From Calliopsis andreniformis (Eukaryota > Arthropoda > Insecta > Hymenoptera > Andrenidae), in contig NW_027480463.1 of the NCBI RefSeq assembly GCF_051401765.1, forward strand, positions 310,001-374,000: a stretch of 64,000 nt of DNA, read 5' to 3'. Shown one piece after another: positions 27,735 to 42,800 of this stretch. The notes beneath the pieces were generated by a model. It was given only the letters and a program-made list of their open reading frames with translations. It made no database searches and was not told the DNA's origin. The translations under genes and the position numbers were made by a program. Position 1 is the first letter of the stretch. Each line of letters opens with the position of its first letter.

Positions 27735-30700
27735 TCAATCTTCAATCCTCAATACTCAATCCTCAACCCTCAATCCTCAGTCCTTAAACCTCAATCCCGA
27801 ATCCTCAATCCTGAATCCTCAATCTTTAGCCCTCAGTCCTCAACAATCAATTGTCAATCCTCAATCCTCAATAGAATATCCTCAATTCACAGTTTTCAAT
27901 ACTCAATCCCCATTCTTCAATCTTCAAATCTCAATCCACAAACATCAACTCCCATCACCCAACCCTCAACACTAAGTCCTCAATCTTCAATCCTCAACCC
28001 TCAATTCTCAACCATCAATCCTCAATACTCAATCTTCAATCCTCAATTCTCAATCCTCAATCCTCAATCCTCAGACCTCAAACATCAATACTCAACCCTC
28101 AGACATCGTCCTCAATCCACAACCCTCAATCCTCAATCCTCAATCTTCAATCATCAATATTCTATCTTCAATCCTCAATCCTCAATCCTCGATACTCTAT
28201 CCTCAATCCTCAATGTTCAATCCTCAATACCCAATCCTCAATCTTCAATCCTCAATCCTCAATCCTCAGTCCTCAATTCTCAATCCTCAATCCTCAGTCC
28301 TCAGTCCTCAAACCTCAATCCTCAACCCACAGCCCTCATCGTCAATTCTCAATCCTCAATCCTCAATCCTCAATCCTCAATTCTCAATCCTCAATCTTCA
28401 ATCCTCAATACTCTACGTTCAATCCACAATCCTCAATCCTCAGACCTCAAACCTCAATTCTGAATACTCAATCCTGAATCCTCAATCTTCGGCCCTCTGT
28501 CCTCAACAATCAGGTGACAATCCTCAATCCTCAATAGAATATCCTCAATTCACAGTTTTCAATACACAATACTCAATCTGCAAACTTCAAATCTCTATCC
28601 ACAAACATCAATTCTCATCACTCAACCCTCAACACTCAGTCCTCAATGTACAACCCTCAATCCTCAATTCTCAATCTTCAATCCTCAATACTCAATCTCT
28701 AAACCTCAATCCTCAATCCTCAATCTTCAATCCTCAGTCCTCAATACTCAATCCTCAATCCTCAATCCTCAATCCTCAATCATCAATCCTCAAACTTCAA
28801 TACTCAATCCTCAATCCTCAATCCTCAATCATCAATCCTCAATCATCAATCCTCAATCTTCAATCCTCAACACTCAATCTTTAATCATCAATCCTCAATC
28901 CTCAATCTTCAATCCTCAATCCTCAATCCTGAATCCTCTATCTTCAGACCTCAAACATCAATACTCAAGCCTCAGTCCTCGTCCTCAATCCACAACCCTC
29001 AATCCTCAATCCTCAATCTTCAATCATGAATCCTCAATCTTCAATCCTCAATACTCAATCATCAATCCTCAATGCTCAATCCTCAATGCTCAATCCTCAA
29101 CATTCAATCGTCAGTCTTCAAACCTCAATACTCAATCTTCAATTCTCAATCCTCAATCCTCAATCCTCAATCCTCATTCTTCAATCCTCAACCCTCAATC
29201 CTCGACCCTCAATCCTCAATCCTCAATGTTCAATCCTCAATACCCAATCCTCAATCTTCAATCCTCAATCCTCAATCCTCAATCCTCAATTCTCAATCCT
29301 CAAACCTCAGTCCTCGACCTCAATCCACAACACTCAATCCTCAATCCTCAATCTTCAATCATCAATATTCAATCTTCAATCCTCAACCCTCAATCCTCGA
29401 CCCTCAATCCTCAATCCTCAATGTTCAATCCTCAATACCCTATCCTCAATCTTCAATCCTCAATCCTCAATCCTCAATCCTCAATTCTCAATCCTCAATC
29501 CTCAATCCTCAATCCTCAATCTTCAATCCTCAATACTCAATCTTCAATCCACAATCCTCAATCTTCAATCCTCAATACTCAATCTTCAATCCTCAATCCT
29601 CAATCCTCAATACTCAATCCTCAATCCTCAGTCCTCAATCCTCAATCTTCAACCTCAATACTCAATCTTCAATCCTCAATCCTCAATCCTCAATCCTCAA
29701 TCCTCATTCTTCAATCCTCAATACCCAATCCTCAATCTTCAATCCTCAATCCTCAATCCCCAATTCTCAATCCTCAATCCTCAATCCTGAGACCTCAAAC
29801 ATCAATACTCAACCGTCAGTCCTCGTCGTCAATCCTCAACACTCAATTCTCAATCCTCAATCTTCAATCATCAATACTCATTATTCAATCCTCAATCTTC
29901 AATCCTGAATCCTCAATCCTCAATCCTCAATATTCAACACACGACCTTCAACCACCGATCCTCAATACTCAACCATCAATCCTCAATTCCTAATACTCAA
30001 TAGAGTATCCTTAATTCTCATGTTTCAATACTCAATCCACAATATTCAATAATCAAATCTCAATCCTCAAACATCAATTCTCAACACTTAATCCTCAACA
30101 CTCAGTCCACTCTCTTCAATCCTCCATCCTCAACCCTCAATCCTCAAGCGTCAATCCTCAATCCTCAATCCTCAACCCTCAATCCTCAGTCCTTAAACCT
30201 CAATCCCGAATCCTCAATCCTGAATCCTCAATCTTTAGCCCTCAGTCCTCAACAATCAATTGTCAATCCTCAATCCTCAATAGAATATCCTCAATTCACA
30301 GTTTTCAATACTCAATCCCCATTCTTCAATCTTCAAATCTCAATCCACAAACATCAACTCCCATCACCCAACCCTCAACACTAAGTCCTCAATCTTCAAT
30401 CCTCAACCCTCAATTCTCAACCATCAATCCTCAATACTCAATCTTCAATCCTCAATTCTCAATCCTCAATCCTCAATCCTCAGACCACAAACATCAATAC
30501 TCAACCCTCAGACATCGTCCTCAATCCACAACCCTCAATCCTCAATCCTCAATCTTCAATCATCAATATTCTATCTTCAATCCTCAATCCTCAATCCTCG
30601 ATACTCAATCCTCAATCCTCAATGTTCAATCCTCAATACCCAATCCTCAATCTTCAATCCTCAATCCTCAATCCTCAGTCCTCGATTCTCAATCCTCAAT

Positions 30701-30771
30701 CCTCAGTCCTCAGTCCTCAAACCTCAATCCTCAACCCACAGCCCTCATCGTCAATTCTCAATCCTCAATCC
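27735..30771 (+). repeat. 3,037-bp tandem unit, copy A
   Basis: This copy is followed directly by copy B at a constant offset of 3,037 bp. It keeps the consensus-like base at two sites where copy B differs: A at 29,240 (B has T at 32,277) and CAATCC near 30,657 (B has GAATCC near 33,694). Its right two thirds also match 11,695-13,675 at an offset of 17,097 bp. Confidence 0.87.
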
Positions 30772-33700
30772 TCAATCTTCAATCCTCAATACTCAATCCT
30801 CAACCCTCAATCCTCAGTCCTTAAACCTCAATCCCGAATCCTCAATCCTGAATCCTCAATCTTTAGCCCTCAGTCCTCAACAATCAATTGTCAATCCTCA
30901 ATCCTCAATAGAATATCCTCAATTCACAGTTTTCAATACTCAATCCCCATTCTTCAATCTTCAAATCTCAATCCACAAACATCAACTCCCATCACCCAAC
31001 CCTCAACACTAAGTCCTCAATCTTCAATCCTCAACCCTCAATTCTCAACCATCAATCCTCAATACTCAATCTTCAATCCTCAATTCTCAATCCTCAATCC
31101 TCAATCCTCAGACCTCAAACATCAATACTCAACCCTCAGACATCGTCCTCAATCCACAACCCTCAATCCTCAATCCTCAATCTTCAATCATCAATATTCT
31201 ATCTTCAATCCTCAATCCTCAATCCTCGATACTCTATCCTCAATCCTCAATGTTCAATCCTCAATACCCAATCCTCAATCTTCAATCCTCAATCCTCAAT
31301 CCTCAGTCCTCAATTCTCAATCCTCAATCCTCAGTCCTCAGTCCTCAAACCTCAATCCTCAACCCACAGCCCTCATCGTCAATTCTCAATCCTCAATCCT
31401 CAATCCTCAATCCTCAATTCTCAATCCTCAATCTTCAATCCTCAATACTCTACGTTCAATCCACAATCCTCAATCCTCAGACCTCAAACCTCAATTCTGA
31501 ATACTCAATCCTGAATCCTCAATCTTCGGCCCTCTGTCCTCAACAATCAGGTGACAATCCTCAATCCTCAATAGAATATCCTCAATTCACAGTTTTCAAT
31601 ACACAATACTCAATCTGCAAACTTCAAATCTCTATCCACAAACATCAATTCTCATCACTCAACCCTCAACACTCAGTCCTCAATGTACAACCCTCAATCC
31701 TCAATTCTCAATCTTCAATCCTCAATACTCAATCTCTAAACCTCAATCCTCAATCCTCAATCTTCAATCCTCAGTCCTCAATACTCAATCCTCAATCCTC
31801 AATCCTCAATCCTCAATCATCAATCCTCAAACTTCAATACTCAATCCTCAATCCTCAATCCTCAATCATCAATCCTCAATCATCAATCCTCAATCTTCAA
31901 TCCTCAACACTCAATCTTTAATCATCAATCCTCAATCCTCAATCTTCAATCCTCAATCCTCAATCCTGAATCCTCTATCTTCAGACCTCAAACATCAATA
32001 CTCAAGCCTCAGTCCTCGTCCTCAATCCACAACCCTCAATCCTCAATCCTCAATCTTCAATCATGAATCCTCAATCTTCAATCCTCAATACTCAATCATC
32101 AATCCTCAATGCTCAATCCTCAATGCTCAATCCTCAACATTCAATCGTCAGTCTTCAAACCTCAATACTCAATCTTCAATTCTCAATCCTCAATCCTCAA
32201 TCCTCAATCCTCATTCTTCAATCCTCAACCCTCAATCCTCGACCCTCAATCCTCAATCCTCAATGTTCAATCCTCATTACCCAATCCTCAATCTTCAATC
32301 CTCAATCCTCAATCCTCAATCCTCAATTCTCAATCCTCAAACCTCAGTCCTCGACCTCAATCCACAACACTCAATCCTCAATCCTCAATCTTCAATCATC
32401 AATATTCAATCTTCAATCCTCAACCCTCAATCCTCGACCCTCAATCCTCAATCCTCAATGTTCAATCCTCAATACCCTATCCTCAATCTTCAATCCTCAA
32501 TCCTCAATCCTCAATCCTCAATTCTCAATCCTCAATCCTCAATCCTCAATCCTCAATCTTCAATCCTCAATACTCAATCTTCAATCCACAATCCTCAATC
32601 TTCAATCCTCAATACTCAATCTTCAATCCTCAATCCTCAATCCTCAATACTCAATCCTCAATCCTCAGTCCTCAATCCTCAATCTTCAACCTCAATACTC
32701 AATCTTCAATCCTCAATCCTCAATCCTCAATCCTCAATCCTCATTCTTCAATCCTCAATACCCAATCCTCAATCTTCAATCCTCAATCCTCAATCCCCAA
32801 TTCTCAATCCTCAATCCTCAATCCTGAGACCTCAAACATCAATACTCAACCGTCAGTCCTCGTCGTCAATCCTCAACACTCAATTCTCAATCCTCAATCT
32901 TCAATCATCAATACTCATTATTCAATCCTCAATCTTCAATCCTGAATCCTCAATCCTCAATCCTCAATATTCAACACACGACCTTCAACCACCGATCCTC
33001 AATACTCAACCATCAATCCTCAATTCCTAATACTCAATAGAGTATCCTTAATTCTCATGTTTCAATACTCAATCCACAATATTCAATAATCAAATCTCAA
33101 TCCTCAAACATCAATTCTCAACACTTAATCCTCAACACTCAGTCCACTCTCTTCAATCCTCCATCCTCAACCCTCAATCCTCAAGCGTCAATCCTCAATC
33201 CTCAATCCTCAACCCTCAATCCTCAGTCCTTAAACCTCAATCCCGAATCCTCAATCCTGAATCCTCAATCTTTAGCCCTCAGTCCTCAACAATCAATTGT
33301 CAATCCTCAATCCTCAATAGAATATCCTCAATTCACAGTTTTCAATACTCAATCCCCATTCTTCAATCTTCAAATCTCAATCCACAAACATCAACTCCCA
33401 TCACCCAACCCTCAACACTAAGTCCTCAATCTTCAATCCTCAACCCTCAATTCTCAACCATCAATCCTCAATACTCAATCTTCAATCCTCAATTCTCAAT
33501 CCTCAATCCTCAATCCTCAGACCACAAACATCAATACTCAACCCTCAGACATCGTCCTCAATCCACAACCCTCAATCCTCAATCCTCAATCTTCAATCAT
33601 CAATATTCTATCTTCAATCCTCAATCCTCAATCCTCGATACTCAATCCTCAATCCTCAATGTTCAATCCTCAATACCCAATCCTCAATCTTCAATCCTGA

Positions 33701-33808
33701 ATCCTCAATCCTCAGTCCTCGATTCTCAATCCTCAATCCTCAGTCCTCAGTCCTCAAACCTCAATCCTCAACCCACAGCCCTCATCGTCAATTCTCAATC
33801 CTCAATCC
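30772..33808 (+). repeat. 3,037-bp tandem unit, copy B
   Basis: The junction with copy A is at about 30,760-30,777, where the 1.26-kb-type sequence (TCATCG, TCAATTC) runs into CTCAATACTCAATCC. It stays in heptamer register. The T at 32,277 and the GAATCC near 33,694 are shared with 12,143 and 13,560 in the first 14.4-kb block but not with copy A. The left edge of the second 14.4-kb block (31,829) lies inside this copy. Confidence 0.87.
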
Positions 33809-36800
33809 TCAATCTTCAATCTTCAATTCTCGATACTCAATCTTCAATCCACAATTATCAATCTTCAATCCTCAATACTCAATCTTCAATCCTCAATCCT
33901 CAATCCTCAATCCTCAGTCGTCATTATTCAATCCTCAATACCCAATCCTCAATCTTGAATCCTCAATCGTCAATCCTCAATTCTCAATCCTCAATCCCCA
34001 ATAATCATTCTTCAATCCTCTATCCTCAGTCCTCAAACCTCAATTCTGAATCCTCAATCCTGAATCCTCAATCTTCAGCCCTCAGTCCTCAACAATCAGT
34101 TGACAATCCTCAATCCTCAATAGAATATCCTCAATTCACAGTTTTCAATACTCAATACTCAATCTGCAATCTTCAAACCTCTATCCACAAACATCAATTC
34201 TCATCACTGTACCCACAACACTCAGTCCTCAATGTTCAATACTCAATCTTCAATCCTCTATCCTCAATCCTCAATCCTCAATCCTCATTCTTCAATGCTC
34301 AATACCCAATCCTCAATCTTCAATCCTCAATCCTCAATCCTCAATTCTCAATCCTCAATCCTCAGTCCTCAGTCCTTAAACCTCAATCCTCAACCCTCAG
34401 CCCTCATCCTCAATCCTCCATCCTCAACCCTCAATCCTCAAGCGTCAATCCTCAATCCTCAATCCTCAACCCTCAATCCTCAGTCCTTAAACCTCAATCC
34501 CGAATCCTCAATCCTGAATCCTCAATCTTTAGCACTCAGTCCTCAACAATCAATTGTCGATCCTCAATCCTCAATAGAATATCCTCAATTCACAGTTTTC
34601 AATACTCAATCCCCATTCTTCAATCTTCAAACCTCAATCCACAAACATCAACTCCCATCACCCAACCCTCAACACTAAGTCCTCAATCTTCAATCCTCAA
34701 CCCTCAATTCTCAACCATCAATCCTCAATACTCAATCTTCAATCCTCAATTCTGAATCCTCAATCCTCAATCCTCAGACCTCAAACATCAATACTCAACC
34801 CTCAGACATCGTCCTCAATCCACAACCCTCAATCCTCAATCCTCAATCTTCAATCATCAATATTCTATCTTCAATCCTCAATCCTCAATCCTCGATACTC
34901 AATCCTCAATCCTCAATGTTCAATCCTCAATACCCAGTCCTCAATCTTCAATCCTCAATCCTCAATCCTCAGTCCTCAATTCTCAATCCCCAATCCTCAG
35001 TCCTCAGTCCTCAAACCTCAATCCTCAACCCACAGCCCACATCGTCAATTCTCAATCCTCAATCCTCAATCCTCAATCCTCAATTCTCAATCCTCAATCT
35101 TCAATCCTCAATACTCTACGTTCAATCCACAATCCTCAATCCTCAGACCTCAAACCTCAATTCTGAATCCTCAATCCTGAATCCTCAATCTTCGGCCCTC
35201 TGTCCTCAACAATCAGGTGACAATCCTCAATCCTCAATAGAATATACTCAATTCACAGTTTTCAATACACAATACTCAATCAGCAAACTTCAAATCTCTA
35301 TCCACAAACATCAATTCTCATCACTCAACCCTCAACACTCAGTCCTCAATGTACAACCCTCAATCCTCAATTCTCAATCTTCAATCCTCAATACTCAATC
35401 TCTAAACCTCAATCCTCAATCCTCAATCTTCAATCCTCAGTCCTCAATACTCAATCCTCAATCCTCAATCATCAATCCTCAAACTTCAATACTCAATCCT
35501 CAATCCTCAATCCTCAATCCTCAATCCTGAATCATCAATCCTCAATCTTCAATACTCAACACTCAATCTTTAATCATCAATCCTCAATCCTCAATCTTCA
35601 ATCCTCAATCCTCAATCCTGAATCCTCTATCTTCAGACCTCAAACATCAATACTCAAGCCTCAGTCCTCGTCCTCAATCCACAACCCTCAATCCTCAATC
35701 CTCAATCTTCAATCATGAATCCTCAATCTTCAATCCTCAATACTCAATCATCAATCCTCAATGCTCAATCCTCAATGCTCAATCCTCAACATTCAATCGT
35801 CAGTCTTCAAACCTCAATACTCAATCTTCAATTCTCAATCCTCAATCCTCAATCCTCAATCCTCATTCTTCAATCCTCAGCCCTCAATCCTCGACCCTCA
35901 ATCCTCAATCCTCAATGTTCAATCCTCAATACCCAATCCTCAATCTTCAATCCTCAATCCTCAATCCTCAATCCTCAATTCTCAATCCTCAAACCTCAGT
36001 CCTCGTCCTCAATCCACAACACTCAATCCTCAATCCTCAATCTTCAATCATCAATATTCAATCTTCAATCCTCAACCCTCAATCCTCGACCCTCAATCCT
36101 CAATCCTCAATGTTCAATCCTCAATACCCAATCCTCAATCTTCAATCCTCAATCCTCAATCCTCAATCCTCAATTCTCAATCCTCAATCCTCAATCCTCA
36201 ATCTTCAATCCTCAATACTCAATCTTCAATCCACATTCCTCAATCTTCAATCCTCAATACTCAATCTTCAATCCTCAATCCTCAATCCTCAATACTCAAT
36301 CCTCAATCCTCAGTCCTCAATCCTCAATCTTCAACCTCAATACTCAATCTTCAATCCTCAATCCTCAATCCTCAATCCTCAATCCTCATTCTTCAATCCT
36401 CAATACCCAATCCTCAATCTTCAATCCTCAATCCTCAATCCCCAATTCTCAATCCTCAATCCTCAATCCTGAGACATCAAACATCAATACTCAACCGTCA
36501 GTCCTCGTCGTCAATCCTCAACACTCAATTCTCAATCCTCAATCTTCAATCATCAATACTCATTATTCAATCCTCAATCTTCAATCCTGAATCCTCAATC
36601 CTCAATCCTCAATATTCAACACACGACCTTCAACCACCGATCCTCAATACTCAACCATCAATCCTCAATTCCTAATACTCAATAGAGTATCCTTAATTCT
36701 CATGTTTCAATACTCAATCCACAATATTCAGTAATCAAATCTCAATCCTCAAACATCAATTCTCAACACTTAATCCTCAACACTCAGTCCACTCTTTTCA

Positions 36801-39800
36801 ATCCTCCATCCTCAACCCTCAATCCTCAAGCGTCAATCCTCAATCCTCAATCCTCAACCCTCAATCCTCAGTCCTTAAACCTCAATCCCGAATCCTCAAT
36901 CCTGAATCCTCAATCTTTAGACCTCAGTCCTCAACAATCAATTGTCAATCCCCAATCCTCAATAGAATATCCTCAATTCACAGTTTTCAATACTCAATCC
37001 CCATTGTTCAATCTTCAAATCTCAATCCACAAACATCAACTCCCATCACACAACCCTCAACACTAAGTCCTCAATCTTCAATCCTCAACCCTCAATTCTC
37101 AACCATCAATCCTCAATACTCAATCTTCAATCCTCAATTCTCAATCCTCAATCCTCAATCCTCAGACCTCAAACATCAATACTCAACCCTCAGACATCGT
37201 CCTCAATCCACAACCCTCAATCCTCAATCCTCAATCTTCAATCATCAATATTCTATCTTCAATCCTCAATCCTCAATCCTCGATACTCAATCCTCAATCC
37301 TCAATGTTCAATCCTCAATACCCAATCCTCAATCTTCAATCCTCAATCCTCAATCCTCAGTCCTCGATTCTCAATCCTCAATCCTCAGTCCTCAGTCCTC
37401 AAACCTCAATCCTCAACCCACAGCCCTCATCGTCAATTCTCAATCCTCAATCCTCAATCTTCAATCTTCAATTCTCGATACTCAATCTTCAATCCACAAT
37501 TATCAATCTTCAATCCTCAATACTCAATCTTCAATCCTCAATCCTCAATCCTCAATCCTCAGTCGTCATTCTTCAATCCTCAATACCCAATCCTCAATCT
37601 TGAATCCTCAATCGTCAATCCTCAATTCTCAATCCTCAATCCCCAATAATCATTCTTCAATCCTCTATCCTCAGTCCTCAAACCTCAATTCTGAATCCTC
37701 AATCCTGAATCCTCAATCTTCAGCCCTCAGTCCTCAACAATCAGTTGACAATCCTCAATCCTCAATAGAATATCCTCAATTGACAGTTATCAATACTCAA
37801 TACTCAATCTGCAATCTTCAAACCTCTATCCACAAACATCAATTCTCATCACTGGACCCACAACACTCAGTCCTCAATGTTCAATACTCAATCTTCAATC
37901 CTCTATCCTCTATCCTCAATCCTCAATCCTCATTCTTCAATGCTCAATACCCAATCCTCAATCTTCAATCCTCAATCCTCAATCCTCAATCCTCAATTCT
38001 CAATCCTCAATCCTCAGTCCTCAGTCCTTAAACCTCAATCCTCAACCCTCAGCCCTCATCCTCAATCCTCCATCCTCAACCCTCAATCCTCAAGCGTCAA
38101 TCCTCAATCCTCAATCCTCAACCCTCAATCCTCAGTCCTTAAACCTCAATCCCGAATCCTCAATCCTGAATCCTCAATCTTTAGCACTCAGTCCTCAACA
38201 ATCAATTGTCAATCCTCAATCCTCAATAGAATATCCTCAATTCACAGTTTTCAATACTCAATCCCCATTCTTCAATCTTCAAATCTCAATCCACAAACAT
38301 CAACTCCCATCACCCAACCCTCAACACTAAGTCCTCAATCTTCAATCCTCAACCCTCAATTCTCAACCTTCAATCCTCAATACTCAATCTTCAATCCTCA
38401 ATTCTCAATCCTCAATCCTCAATCCTCAGACCTCAAACATCAATACTCAACCCTCAGACATCGTCCTCAATCCACAACACTCAATCTTCAATCCTCAATC
38501 TTCAATCATCAATATTCAATCTTCAATCCTCAATCCTCAATCCTCGATACTCAACCCTCAAACCTCAATGTTCAATCCTCAATACCCAATCCTCAATCTT
38601 CAATCCTCAATCCTCAATCCTCAGTCCTCAATTCTCAATCCTCAATCCTCAGTCCTGAGTCCTGAAACCTCAATCCTTAACCCACAGCCCTCATCGTCAA
38701 TTCTCAATCCTCAATACTCAATCTTCAACCTTCAATTCTCGATACTCAATCTTCAATCCACAATTATCAATCTTCAATCCTCAATACTCAATCTTCAATC
38801 CTCCATCCTCAATCCTCAATCCTCATTTCTCAATCCTCAATCCTCAGTCCTCAGTCCTTAAACCTCAATCCTCAACCCTCAGACCTCATCCTCAATCCTC
38901 AATCGTCTATCCTCAATCCTCAATCTTCAATCCTCAATACTCAATCTTCAATCCTCAATCCTCAATCCTCAGTCCTCAAACCTCAATTCTGAATCCTCAA
39001 TCCTGAATCCTCAATCTTCCGCCCTCAGCCCCCAACAATCAGGTGTCAATCCTCAATCCTCAATAGAATATCCTCAATTCACAGTTTTCAATACACAATA
39101 CTCAATCTGCAATCTTCATATCTCTATCCACGAACATCAATTCTCATCACTCAACCCTCAACACTCAGTCCTCAATGTTCAATCCTCAATCCTCAATTCT
39201 CAATCTTCAATCCTCAATACTCCATCTTTAATCCTCAATCCTCAATCCTCAATCTTCAATCCTCAGTCCTCAATACTCAATCCTCAATCCTCAATTCTCA
39301 ATCCTCAATCCTCAATCATCAATCCTCAACCTTCAATACTCAATCCTCAATCCTCAATCCTCAATCCTCAATCACCAATCCTCAATCTTCAATCCTCAAC
39401 ACTCGTTCTTTAATCATCAATCCTCAATCCTCAGTCCTCATTCTTCAATCCTCAATACCCAATCCTCAATCTTCAATCCTCAATCCTCAATTCTCAATTC
39501 TCAATCCACAATCCTCAATTTTCAGACCTCAAACATCAATACTCAACCCTCAGTCCTCAATCTTCAATCCTCAGTACTCAATCTTCAATCCTCGATCCTC
39601 AATCCTAAATCCTCAGTCCTCATTATTCAATCCTCAATACCCAATCCTCAATCTTCAATCCTCAATCCTCAATCCTCAATTCTCAATCTTCAATCTTCAA
39701 TCATCAATATTCTATCTTCAATCCTCAATCCTCAATCCTCGATACTCAATCCTCAATCCTCAATGTTCAATCCTCAATACCCAATCCTCAATCTTCAATC

Positions 39801-42800
39801 CTCAATCCTCATTCCTCAGTCCTCAATTCTCAATCCTCAATCCTCAGTCCTCAGTCCTCAAACCTCAATCCTCAACCCACAGCCCTCATCGTCAATTCTC
39901 AATCCTCAATCCTCAATCTTCAATCTTCAATTCTCGATACTCAATCCTCAATCCTCAATCCTCATTCTTCAATGCTCAATACCCAATCCTCAATCTTCAA
40001 TGCTCAATCCTCAATCCTCAATTCTCAATCCTCAATCCTCAGTACTCAGTCCTTAAACCTCAATCCTCAACCCTCAGCCCTCATCCTCAATCCTCAATCC
40101 TCAATTCTCAATCCTCAATCTTCAATCTTCAATACTCTACGTTCAATCCTCAATCCTCAATCCTCAGTCTTCAAACCTCAATTCTGAATCCTCAATCCTG
40201 AATCCTCAATCTTCCGCCCTCAGTCCTCAACAATCTGGTGTCAATCCTCAATCCTCAATAGAATATCCTCAATTCACAGTTTTCAATACACAATACTCAA
40301 TCTGCAATCCTCATATCTCTATCCACAAACATCAATTCTCATCACTCAACCCTCAACACTCAGTCCTCAATGTTCAATCCTCAATCCTCAACTCTCAATC
40401 TTCAATCCTCAATACTCCATCTTTAATCCTCAATCCTCAATCCTCAATCTTCAATCCTCAATCCTCAATCCTCAATCCTCAATTCTCAATCCTCAATCCT
40501 CAATTTTCAGACCTCAAACATCAATACTCAACCCTCAGTCCTCGTCCTCAATCCACAACCCTCAATCCTCAATCCTCAATCTTCAATCATCAATATTCAA
40601 TCTTCAATCCTCAACCCTCAATCCTCGATCCTCAATCCTCAATCCTCAATGTTCAATCCTCAATACCCAATCCTCAATCTTCAATCCTCAATTCTCAATC
40701 CTCAATCCTCAGTCCTGAGACCTCAAACCTCAATCCTCAACCCTCAGCCCTCATCGTCAATCCTCAAACCTCAATCCTCAATCCTCAATCGTCAATCCTC
40801 AATCCTCAATCTTCAATCCTCAATACTCAATATTCAATCCTCAATCCTCAATCCTCAATCCTCAATCCTCAATCTTCAATCATCAATATTCAATCTTCAA
40901 TCCTCCACACTCAATCCTCGATCCTCAATCTTCAATCCTCAATACTCAATCTTCAATCCACAATCCTCAATCATCAATCCTCAATATTCAATCCTCAATA
41001 CTCAATTTTCAATACTCAATCCGCAATCATCAATCCTCAATCCTCAATCCTCTGTCATCAATCCTCAATCTTCAATACTCAATTGTCAATCCTCAGTCCT
41101 CAATCCTCAAACCTCAATCCTCAACCCTCAGTCCTCACCCTCAATTCTCAATTCTCAATCATCAATCCTCAACCCTCAATCTTCAATCGTCAATAATCAA
41201 TCTCCAATCCAAGATCCCCAATCCCCAATCCTCAATCCTTAATCCTCAACCTTCAATCCTCAATCCCCAGTCCCCAATCTTCAATCCTCAATGCTCAATC
41301 CTCAATCCTCAATCTTCAGTCCTCAATCCTCAATCCTCAATCCTCAATCCTCAATCTTCAATCCTCAATACTCAATCTTCAATCCTCAATCCTCAATTCT
41401 CAACCGTCAATACTCAATCCTCAATCGTCAATCCTCGATCCCCAATCCTCAATCTTCAATCCTCAATCCTCAATCCTCTATCCTCAATCCTCAACCTTCA
41501 ATCCTCAATACTCAACCTTCAATCCTCAATCCTCAATCCTCAATCCTCAATCCTCAATCCTCAATCCTCAATATTCAACACAAAACCCTCAACCATCAAT
41601 CCTCAATACTCAACAATCAATCCTCAATTCTCAATGCTCAATAGAATACCCTGAATTGTCTTCGTTCAATACTCAATCCACAAAAATCAAGAATCAAATC
41701 TCAACCCTCAAACATCAATTCTCAACACTTAATCCTCAACACTCAGTCCACTCTTTTCAATCCTCCATCCTCAACCCTCAATCCTCAAGCGTCAATCCTC
41801 AATCCTCAATCCTCAACCCTCAATCCTCAGTCCTTAAACCTCAATCCCGAATCCTCAATCCTGAATCCTCAATCTTTAGCCCTCAGTCCTCAACAATCAA
41901 TTGTCAATCCTCAATCCTCAATAGAATATCCTCAATTCACAGTTTTCAATACTCAATCCCCATTCTTCAATCTTCAAATCTCAATCCACAAACATCAACT
42001 CCCGTCACCCAACCCTCAACACTAAGTCCTCAATCTTCAATCCTCAACCCTCAATTCTCAACCATCAATCCTCAATACTCAATCTTCAATCCTCAATTCT
42101 CAATCCTCAATGCTCAATCCTCAGACCACAAACATCAATACTCAACCCTCAGACATCGTCCTCAATCCACAACCCTCAATCCTCAATCCTCAATCTTCAA
42201 TCATCAATATTCTATCTTCAATCCTCAATCCTCAATCCTCGATACTCAATCCTCAATCCTCAATGTTCAATCCTCAATACCCAATCCTCAATCTTCAATC
42301 CTCAATCCTCAATCCTCAGTCCTCGATTCTCAATCCTCAATCCTCAGTCCTCAGTCCTCAAACCTCAATCCTCAACCCACAGCCCTCATCGTCAATTCTC
42401 AATCCTCAATCCTCAATCTTCAATCTTCAATTCTCGATACTCAATCTTCAATCCACAATTATCAATCTTCAATCCTCAATACTCAATCTTCAATCCTCAA
42501 TCCTCAATCCTCAATCCTCAGTCGTCATTATTCAATCCTCAATACCCAATCCTCAATCCTGAATCCTCAATCGTCAATCCTCAATTCTCAATCCTCAATC
42601 CCCAATAATCATTCTTCAATCCTCTATCCTCAGTCCTCAAACCTCAATTCTGAATCCTCAATCCTGAATCCTCAATCTTCAGCCCTCAGTCCTCAACAAT
42701 CAGTTGACAATCCTCAATCCTCAATAGAATATCCTCAATTCACAGTTTTCAATACTCAATACTCAATCTGCAATCTTCAAACCTCTATCCACAAACATCA

